Positions 21,791 through 29,507 of a DNA stretch of 29,507 nucleotides are shown in pieces. The number at the start of each line of letters is the position of its first letter. Position 1 is the stretch's first letter. The translations under genes and the position numbers were made by a program. The DNA comes from Haplosporangium gracile. Lineage: Eukaryota; Mortierellomycota; Mortierellomycetes; Mortierellales; Mortierellaceae. Where the stretch lies: positions 1-29,507 of the forward strand of contig JAAAUF010000520.1 of assembly GCA_015499985.1 (NCBI GenBank), written 5' to 3'. The notes under the pieces were generated by a model. The model saw nothing but the letters and a program-made list of their open reading frames with translations, was not told the DNA's origin and searched no databases.

Positions 21791-22437
21791 CCGCAAGTGG
21801 TGGCGAAGACTAAAAAGTAATCCCTGGGATCAAACATTAAAAGCTGCGTTTGATCAATTGTCTTGAAACTAAATAGAGCAAATAAAGGCAGCGGCGCATG
21901 ATGACACACATAGTGGCTTATTCGTCTCGTAAAACGCCCTACTTTTATTTTCCAGTCAAGGAGCAATGGTTTTGCATATTCACTTTGACCTTTGGTAGAA
22001 AAAAAAAACCAGCTTCCCACACGTCTTGCTAATGTAACGTAGGATGCGAGAGGACAGAAGAACGGAGAGAAAGGGAAAGAAGAAGATAGAGGATGCAGTC
22101 AGTGTCTTGTTAAAAAAAAAAACAATAACGAGGTTTTGCCTCTCTAGGAGCCCTCCTTCATTTCCTCTTTGCCTTTTTCACGCGCCATCCATCCTCACCA
22201 CTCTTCCTTCATCACATACTGAGTCAACACCTACCCCATTCTCCATCTTCTTTTTGTTCTACTCCTTCTGCATCCTCACCACTCATTCCTCACTCTTCAT
22301 TAGATCCAGTCGACTTCTCAATTAAACACATTACTCTCACCAGAGTGTAAGCCTTATACCTCTAACAGCACAGTGCAGCACAGTAATGCGCTCGACCTAA
22401 AAGTTGTTGGTCCAGCGTGGTGGCTGCCATTCGCGCC

Positions 22438-22467
22438 ATGCCTGCTGCTGTCAACAACGAAGATAAG
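22438..22467 (+). other. Possible orphan first exon
   Basis: The ATG at 22438 reads MPAAVNNEDK and is followed directly by GTAGTG, a possible donor. It lies behind a C/T-rich stretch and a possible noncoding exon ending at GTAAGC (about 22347), which is how first exons look in this genome. No matching downstream exon was found before the minus-strand pseudogene begins. It could be a truncated gene or chance. Confidence 0.2.
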
Positions 22468-22911
22468 GTAGTGTAAGGAACAAAGCTCTCCTTTGTCTAT
22501 GTATTTGGATATTTAAGAAAGATACACACAGATGGAGTCTTTTGGCAAGGAAGAATAATGGCGTAGAGGTGGGGGATGGGGAGGAGGTGCACGTGGCTCA
22601 ATGACCCAAATTAAGGTTTGATAGTGAAGGTAACGTAATTTTATTTCCAAACAAACGCGTATGATACTTGGGTTCATACGACAGGAGTGGCAGTCAGGAA
22701 ATTTTGTTAGCGGCGCTAAACAGCGATTAGATCAACCTTTTTTTGGCATCCGTGATGTCTTTGTAGCCCCATAACCGCTTTCGATGATTGGATTCACCAA
22801 GATATCGCTTCAAATCATCCTATACCGTATTATAAGTTGATAGTGATTAACCAAAGCTTTCGAGAATAAAAACCACGATATGGACCATCTCCAACGTTGA
22901 AGTAAGTGTAC

Positions 22912-24961
22912 CTGAGCAGCGAAAAGTGTGGGGAGCGTGGCGAGGAGCGCAGGGATCATAGAGACTGTCGTGGGAACCATGAATGTTTCAACCTCCTATA
23001 AGAGGAGTACACCTCTGACCTTCACAGTAAGTCGCATGTACGTGCCATTGGTATACACTACCTGGAGCAGTGGAGCTATTTCACTGCCATTGTCCAGGAA
23101 AGCTTTCCCAAAGCTTGCGAGCCGGAATAAATCCCGTTTGTTTTTCCAGTACCAGTTCTCCTGAGACAATCCAGTAACTTCTCCATATAAAACCTCGCGG
23201 TCTCGCACTTTGACAACAATATCCGGTCTATCAGGCTTCAGGCCTTGGTTTTTCTGCACTTCGGAGGACGTATTCGGACTATGTATTATGCACAACGGAG
23301 AAAATAGAGTGAGTACGAGAACATATCTATGGATGCGGAGCAACATCGAGAGATCTACTCACAAGTGAAGTGAGAATCGGCTATCAGTCTTCAGAGTCGC
23401 ATGAAGAGCGGGCGACACGCAGTTCACCACAAAAGTCTCCTCGGAGACGGATCTATCCTGCTTGAATGGTAAATGCTCCAGTCTGCGCGAAAGAATAATA
23501 GTAAAAAGAGGATCAGATCAGGGATAAATGACGGGCAACTGAAAGCCATTGCTTGAGTATCAGCGTAACGACAAACCACGAACACCTCATCATAATATGA
23601 AGACTTACAACGTCTCAAACATGATCCTTAGTTTCTCTCAAATACTCGCAGAGCTTCGCAGGCTTCTCCTTCTCATTATTAATCCATAGCTATGGAGGTG
23701 CGAGAAATTTAGAGATAATTAGCAAATCAACTTATTTGCACGGATATGGAAATGTAAGGCTATTTAACATACCCGCACAGCTTTTAAGACAGCCGCATTA
23801 TCGACCAATGGATCAGGGAATGTCGTTACTTCAGCCAGCTGCTCCAATGTGCTTCTTCCGAAGATTTTGATCATTCTCGCTGTTGGCAGAAAAGGTGCGA
23901 AGATTCCTGTAACGACCCTTAGTTAAAAGAAACATTAACCCCGTTGAATGTCAAGAAATACATATATACACTGCAAAGACATATTACTGATTTGGCACTC
24001 GCATGGCGTCCGCGATATCGGACTTCTGGATGTTTTTCTCTACTAGAGCTTGAACGCATTCCTTTTGATATTCTTGGAATAGGCAAACCAGGCAACAGTC
24101 GTTGACCTTCCACTACGAACCAATAAGCAAGGTGCAAGTTAGGCTAAGTCTTATATTGCACTGTACGACATAGTCCATCGTAGCCCGGTCTACTAACCTC
24201 ACAGTCAGTATGGCGAGCTTGATCTATGTTGGCCAGAAGTTCCGCTCTTTCGTCCTCGTCAACGTCAGATGAGTCAGCAGGCTCCGGTTCTGCTGCTGCT
24301 GAGGCCAGACTAGAGGAAGAGACCATTGCTGCTGTCGCTGGCTCGGGCGCACCCGACGAAGCGGCTACCTGTGTAAAATGATCTGGGGTTTCATTTTCAT
24401 CCAGTACACGAAAATCGGCTACCAAAAGAAAATATTCAGTCACATTCTAAGATTAGCTGATACCCACCATTCATGTTCGAAGCAAAGTTGGAGGGCGACG
24501 ACGCGTCCACGTTCTTGGCTGATGCGTTGCGTGTTCGCGATGCGGTTCCGATGTAAAGATTGCTCCACGTACGGTTCAGATCCCTCGACTAGTGCCCCCA
24601 CAGTCCGCATTGCCGATGATTCCGTTCGGCGGTCAAGACAGAATTTCGGAACTTTGTCAGACTTTCAAGTCTAGAACTTGTGTGGGAGGTCCTTTTTGAC
24701 TTCCTCTTCCAAATCGCTGTTCTTTATCAGTCGCAGGTATCTTTGGTGTGCGTACATTTTGTTGTTCAGATTGAATGCGTCGAAGAATGCATTTGGTGAT
24801 CTGTCGACAGCAGTACGAATACAAGAGATGTCAGATTCAGATTCTGTACTGGATTGCGAATCCTTCAGGTTCCGAGCCATTGTGGTGCACAAGCTATCGG
24901 CTCCCCGCTTTAATGTATGTGACAGGGGAGAGTTTGGCAGAAGGCAAAAAGTGTTAATCAA
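22912..24961 (-). pseudogene. Seven-exon pseudogene with a PDxxV...GEVTG C-terminal domain
   Basis: Proposed exons on the minus strand are 24961 (or 24880)-24468, 24418-24198, 24112-23988, 23917-23773, 23689-23609, 23482-23363 and 23278-22912, all with GT-AG introns of about 49-130 nt. Successive blocks read SPNAFFDAFNLNNKMYAHQR, VEQSLHRNRIANTQRIS, ADFRVLDENETPDHF, KECVQALVEKNIQKSDIADA, IFAPFLPTARMIKIFGRST, FKQDRSVSEETFVVNCVSPA and RPDIVVKVRDREVLYGEVTG. The pattern is like a large Mortierella-type family of unknown function (from memory). The last block is reminiscent of a PD-(D/E)xK nuclease core, but Thr stands where Lys is expected, so that label is weak. Breaks: TAG 24671-24673 and TGA 24665-24667; a phase clash between exons 1 and 2; a frame change giving TGA at 23615-23617; TAG at 22996-22998. 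Confidence 0.72.
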
Positions 24962-26054
24962 TCTACTTCAGTGCGTTGGACCAAACGATGAGTTTGCACA
25001 ATGAAACAGGCAGACTCTCTGTACGCCAACAAGCGCACACGGTCTAGAGATAGTTTTCAGCTTTGGTGGTCACTGCAAGCAAACCAAGGTGCGAGAGTCA
25101 AGGAAGTAAACCGATCAATAGACTGGTGTGGTTTTCTCAAGGTGCTTCAATGACAAAACATCAAAAAAGCAGGTAGCGTTGTGTACAAGGTAAGGTCTGC
25201 AAAACATGTCAACAAGCGCATACGGCCCAGAGATAGTTTCAGCTTTGGTTACTCCAAACCAAAGATGAGGGGGCCAAGGGAGAAAATTCATCAATCGGCT
25301 GGTATGGTTTTCACAAGGTGCTTTAATGATAAAACATCACAACAAGCAGGTAGCGTTACACATGTCCAGCACCACAATCTGAGTGTATTAAGCATCAAAT
25401 GGGGAACTGTTTACAAGACACTGACTGGAAATGTTGCCAGTGCAGAAAGGAATGAAACGATACTTTACCTTGACGGGGTTAAGTGGATGGGAAGTCGATG
25501 AAATGAGTAAGTGGGACGATGCAGAGAGGAGGACAGGCAAGTAGGGTGATGACAAGCGGAACAAGCGTGGTGAACGAGAGAGGAGAGAGGTGAGTGGTGA
25601 GAGGTGAGAGGAGAGAGGAGAGAGGAAGCGTGAGAAGAGGGAGCGAAGAGGGGGGGGGGGGGAGAGAAGACGTAGCAAGCAAAGGATTGGTGATAAGGTG
25701 AGAGATGATGGAAGAGGCCCAACGAGAAGGGTGAGAGTGGTCTGCAGTAAAGCAAGCGCGAAAAGAAAAATAATAAAAATGCACATTTATATTGATTTTA
25801 TCTTTACCCTCAAGCAGCTTGGTTTATTCCCATCCTTTGCTCATAAATCTCTTTCTTTTTTCCATCACTTCCTTTTGCCACCATACGTCGCGTTCACACA
25901 CCTTTTCTTACTTCGACTCCTCTGCCCATTATCCCCTTTGCCATTACTCTCGCATTTTCTCCACCACCCAATTCACCGACCGCATCCGCCCCCTCTCTAT
26001 CGTTCTTCACATCACTCCTCTCGACCTTCTTTGATTTTCACCACCTCTATTGCC
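24962..26054. other. Intergenic region with a duplication and a purine tract
   Basis: No gene is supported. It holds the direct duplication at 25025-25357 and a purine-rich tract at about 25570-25690 with GAGAGG/GGTGAGA arrays and a run of about 13 G. A pyrimidine-rich stretch at about 25800-26050 then leads to the doubtful ORF at 26055. The minus-strand ORFs over the purine tract are low-complexity. Confidence 0.5.
25025..25357 (+). repeat. Diverged direct duplication of about 150 bases
   Basis: Copy 1 (25025-25180) and copy 2 (25209-25357) share, in the same order, CAACAAGCGCA(C/T)ACGG, AGAGATAGTTT, TTCAGCTTTGG, AAACCAA, TGGT(G/A)TGGTTTTC, AAGGTGCTT(C/T)AATGA, AAAACATCA and GCAGGTAGCGTT. 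They differ by point changes and several small gaps. No ORF spans both. It is an old tandem duplication of unknown origin. Confidence 0.85.
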
Positions 26055-26382
26055 ATGGATTATGTCGATAGAGATATTCTTATTCTACACACACAGACAC
26101 ACGCAGACACACTCAGACACCTCCTGCAAACTTGCCGCCCCTCACCTCCTCCTTCACACTCGACGCTACCAACAATTCATCGTCTACCGCTGACACAACT
26201 TCACTGTCCAGCCTCTTCTCACACACAATCAGGATTCTACCTCTAACACTCTCTATGACAATGCTGCCAATGCGTCATCCAAAGAGTCCATTATTTCCAT
26301 CAAAATTAGCAACAGCAGCAATGATACCAGCTCATCCCTCTCTTCCTATCGAAAAAGAAGAGAAATGAAAACCGGAGATTGA
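26055..26382 (+). pseudogene. Possible degraded low-complexity ORF
   Basis: ATG at 26055 (GCCATGG context) follows a 250-base pyrimidine-rich leader and reads MDYVDRDILILHTQTHADT. Protein-like, Ser/Asn-rich text then continues in other frames: LTSSFTLDATNNSSSTADTT, then after TGA NFTVQPLLTHNQDSTSN and KESIISIKISNSSNDTSSSL to TGA at 26380. The shifting of sensible text between frames suggests indels in a former gene, but low-complexity DNA can imitate this. No family is recognised. Confidence 0.3.
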
Positions 26383-27496
26383 AAAATCTTCCTCACGAAA
26401 AAAAAAAAAAAAAAAAAAAGAAAGGAGGAGCGACTACAAACACACACACACAAATTGAGAGCACAAAATCCCGTGTAGACATTGCTTGGTTGATAGTTCA
26501 CCAGGAAAGGACGGAGCGGAAGAAGAAAAATCATTAATGGCAAACAGGCAAAGGCAAACAGCGGTCATCATCTCTCGACATAAAAGGAGTCATTTACAGA
26601 TGAGAAAAACGTGGATATATATTTGTATTATGTCAGAAACAAAAAGAGCGGAAGGGATGATGACAAAAGGGGTATAGTACAATGGTGTGGTGAGGTTGTG
26701 TCGTTAGCGACAAGTCGACTTTAAATAGAAAGAGTTAGAAAAGAGTAAAAAGGCATGAAAAAGATAGAAAAGCTAACAGGAGTAAAAAAGACAGTAGTAG
26801 TATAAGACGTAAAAAAGACACTGGTGCAGCTCTGCATAATGACAATCTATCATTTGGAATCCTTCAACCCATCCATTCGCTCGTGTCCGGAAAGAAAGAG
26901 ATGGGGGAGGAGGAGAGTGCTTCTGGTAGGATTGTGAGCCCTTCTATCTTCCAAAAGCACTCTCCTTCAGAAAACAAACAAGTCTCGCCTCGTGTATGAC
27001 TGTGTCCGTGTGTCTGTTGTTGTTTGTTTGTTGATTGTTGTAGGAGATGACGATGGCGCAACATTTCTACCATCGACCGCACTCTGTCGTCGTTATGTTG
27101 TTTTGTTGTATATGAAAGTGCTGTCGTTGTTGTATAAGGGTTGTAGTGTTCATATTCCATCGTAATCCGCCCATCATCCGTTCATCCGCTTGTCCGTCTC
27201 TCTGTTTCGTCCCCCCCCCCTCCCTCAGCCATCCGGTCCAGCGTATTATCACTTCCTGCTACCTCCGAACCGCAAAGTAAAAAACATAAGGTTCATTTTG
27301 TGTCTAAACCTTCCTTTCTTCCTCAGAGCAAAAATGAGGGAAAAGGAACAGCCCATGGGACGGTAGGTGGCGAGGTGTTGTTGATTGCTTGTGGTTTGTT
27401 GTTGTTCGTTGCTAGTTTGGATGCTGGCGTTAAGTAAAAGAATGTTGTTCATGCTGATTGACACCTTGCAGACTGTGGGTGAAAACCGTGTTGGAC
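26383..27496. other. 3' flank of the bHLH gene and intergenic DNA
   Basis: No gene is supported. It includes a 22-A run (26398-26419), a CA array (about 26440-26452), and A/G- or T-rich stretches. Part should be 3' UTR of the minus-strand bHLH gene; no single polyadenylation site could be chosen. Confidence 0.45.
26398..26419 (+). repeat. Poly(A) tract, 22 nt
   Basis: Uninterrupted A run directly after the doubtful ORF ending at 26382. With the ORF upstream it might suggest a retroposed copy, but no target-site duplication was found. Confidence 0.9.
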
Positions 27497-29507
27497 TCAA
27501 AGGTTCTTGAGTCGGGCAACTTCCTGTCTCAGCATATCAATCTCCTTGCTCATCGCCTCCTGGTTCTCTCTCATTCCAGAGATATAATCCACAGCTGTAT
27601 GAAAAAAAAAAATGACGAGGTAGGAAAAAAATAAGGTCAGATCACAAAGTGAGCTCAAATGACAAAAAAAGGAAGGTTACAATTGAAAAGAGTTGAGTCG
27701 ACCCATAGAAAAATCACATCCGAACTGGACTGGACGATATGACTAAGCGAGATCGGTAAAGTTGGAAACCCTGTTCATCCAAACGGATCTCGTAATCTGT
27801 CATATATGTTGAAAAGGTTGGGTGGTGCGATTTTTCGTTTTCTCCCTCTTTATATCTGCGCTTAAATGTGTGCGTGTGTGGTTGGTGTCGGTGTTTTCTG
27901 TGGGTTGTTGCGTTGAGCGTTTGCATGAATGGGCGCGTGGGCGTGGGGTGTGAAGGCGCATATATCAGTTTTGACGTTTTTTTACCTTTGCTCAGAATTT
28001 CCCACTTGCTGGTCTTCAAACTGCGGTCGACAGGCAGGGCATCGCGGAGCTCATCAAAGAGCTCCTTCATCTCCTTGCGGCGCTTACGCTCCGCCAGTTT
28101 ATGCGATACCCTGAGCTCAGGCGATCGAGAATAGGGCGTATCGCCCTTGTGTCCATTTTCCCCACCAGGATACCCTGCAGGATACCCCGGATACAAGTGG
28201 CTGCCGGGCTGACCACCGGGTCCCAAAGGGGCTGGTGGCTGCTGTTGAGGGTGGTCCGGTGGTCCGTGAAGATGCATTCTCTCCATGTCCATGTCCATGT
28301 TGTGGTCGTAATCCTGAGGTTGTGAAGACGACGAAGAGGGCTGGTAGTGCGACGGGTAGTGATGGTTGTCGGCGACCGAGGACCGTCTGGAGAGACTGGC
28401 ATCGGACAAGAGCGAGGGTCGACGGGGTTGGTGAAGCGGGAAATGAGGACGGACATGGTCCATGACCGAGGGTCCACCAGGTCCGTTATGCAAGACAGAG
28501 GCAGAAGAAGAGGGCATCATGGACGACTTGATTTCGGCTGCAGGCTGCAGGTTGAGGGTGGGGACTGGACCATGCATCATTGCATTCGAGCCCCGTCGGG
28601 GTGGACTCGAGGGGGCCGAGAAGGAGCTCCTGGGTGGGTAAGGATGGTGGTGGTGGTGATGGAGTGGGTGAGCCGCATCGGGGATAGAGTCTCGACGCTT
28701 TGCGGGGTGCTCGAGTTCGCTGGATGAGTGCATCTGCGACAAGGGGGTGGAGGATGTTTTCCGTTTGAGGGGCCCCATCATCTGGTCACCATGGGCGATA
28801 GAGTGGCGCCGTTGTGGCTCCTGCGCGAGAAGCTGGCCAAGAGGACCGGCGCTGCTGTGAATCGAGGGGAGCGACTCTCGGCGGCCCGAAGCATGCTCGG
28901 ATTGGCGGAGTTGCATGGGAGAGGTCGACGGGTGGGGATAGGGAGGATAGTGAGGCTCCGAGCTAGACGAGGCAATGGATGACGGTGACGAGTTGGCGTA
29001 GTGTCTAGACTCTTGACCACCGAGGCCACCAGGGCCACTGCTACCGTTGGTGTTACTGTTACTGTTACCGTTGCTGTTGTAGAAGGAGGAGCTGTCCATG
29101 GCAGAGATAGACGGCCGCTTGTGGACATCGGGGGCAGAGGCATGATAGTCGGCAGGGTCGGTGACGGAGCCACGACGAGAGTTGCTCATATAGGAGTGGA
29201 GAGGGTGGGAAGGTTCAATTGGCGGGAGAGGGCGCCCTTGAAAGCCGTCAGCGGGCGAGGGCAAAGGAGGCGAGGGGGTGAGCTGTGAAGAAGGGAGTGC
29301 AGGTTGTTGGGAAGAAGGGTATGGCTGTGAGGGGTACTGATGGTCCTTGTTGTTATGATGATGGTCGGGAGAGGGAGCATTTGTGGGGTGACCGTTGGAG
29401 TATCGTTGCTGCTGATAGGACGAGGACTGCTGGTGATGGTCGGGGGTAATAGAGGAAGACGAGGACGGTTGAGGGGGGTAGTCAGCTGAGGAGGTCGACG
29501 AGGGCCG
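27497..29507 (-). CDS. bHLH transcription factor, N-terminus outside the window
   Basis: Partial gene on the minus strand with exons from the window edge to 27986 and 27594-27497. The donor GTAAA and acceptor ATACAG enclose a 391-nt phase-1 intron. At least 539 residues are visible; the frame is open to 29507 and no start is seen (the codon at 29264 is TTG). The bHLH lies at visible residues 466-539: [15 protein letters not shown] is the basic region with the His-Glu-Arg arrangement of CACGTG-binding class B proteins, followed by [15 protein letters not shown], loop, [13 protein letters not shown], and a short zipper-like end to KNL. The intron splits helix 2 at SK/A. The long N-terminal part is Ser/Pro/His/Gln-rich and disordered, with SRRGS- and KRRDS-like sites that basophilic kinases such as PKA could use. 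It resembles fungal bHLH proteins of the Esc1-like group (from memory). Nuclear, DNA-binding role is confident; target genes are unknown. Confidence 0.92.

Larger units (their letters stand above)
21252..22911. other. Gene-poor region after tRNA-Ser
   Basis: No complete gene is supported. It includes an A10-G19 junction at 21762-21790, a pyrimidine-rich leader-like stretch at about 22140-22330, and a short ORF at 22438 that looks like an isolated first exon. Confidence 0.5.

Noticed and set aside
22912..24961. Reading the seven-exon locus as an active nuclease gene
   Set aside because: Three nonsense codons and two frame faults, and the catalytic lysine position reads Thr.
25388..25786. 132-residue minus-strand Ser/Leu/Pro-rich ORF
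   Set aside because: Product of a purine-rich simple repeat; overlapping frames are equally open.

Overview
The window looks like nuclear DNA of a filamentous fungus, most probably an early-diverging one of the Mortierellomycota/Mucoromycota type. The reasons are GT-AG spliced genes with introns from about 50 nt to 1.3 kb, long pyrimidine-rich leaders ahead of genes, a eukaryotic tRNA-Ser, a fungal-style bHLH factor, and remnants of F-box/LRR and WD40 families. The assignment to Mortierella relatives rests on remembered family resemblance and was not searched.

Layout: (1) 387-2129 (+) EMG1/NEP1, the essential 18S rRNA N1-methyltransferase, 4 exons. (2) 3911-9263 (+) a four-exon gene for a ~1035-residue, Ser/Thr-rich protein with two hydrophobic segments, family not recognised. 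(3) 10.3-11.9 kb (+) a decayed F-box/LRR-type gene. (4) 12110-13280 (-) a two-exon prolyl-4-hydroxylase-like 2-oxoglutarate/Fe(II) dioxygenase. (5) 14109-15875 (+) an intact intronless F-box/LRR-type gene. (6) 16678-17529 (-) a decayed gene of unknown family. (7) 18643-19808 (-) a decayed WD40-repeat gene. (8) 20855-21066 (-) a doubtful small Cys-containing ORF. (9) 21171-21251 (+) tRNA-Ser(AGA). (10) 22912-24961 (-) a seven-exon pseudogene whose splice sites survive but whose reading frame is broken at four places. (11) 25025-25357 a diverged direct duplication of noncoding DNA. (12) 26055-26382 (+) a possible degraded low-complexity ORF. (13) 27497 to beyond 29507 (-) a bHLH transcription factor missing its N-terminus because it runs out of the window.

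The two ends carry conserved genes (rRNA processing, transcription factor). The middle (about 10-26 kb) is an accessory compartment: four clear pseudogenes, one tRNA, two intact genes (dioxygenase and F-box) and many simple repeats. The genes do not form an operon or an obvious pathway. Nothing here shows a clear new molecular system; the strongest points are the pseudogene cluster, the uncharacterised membrane protein, and the splice-competent but frame-broken seven-exon gene.

Exon boundaries were deduced by hand from GT/AG sites, reading-frame phase and family resemblance. No database or RNA evidence was used.
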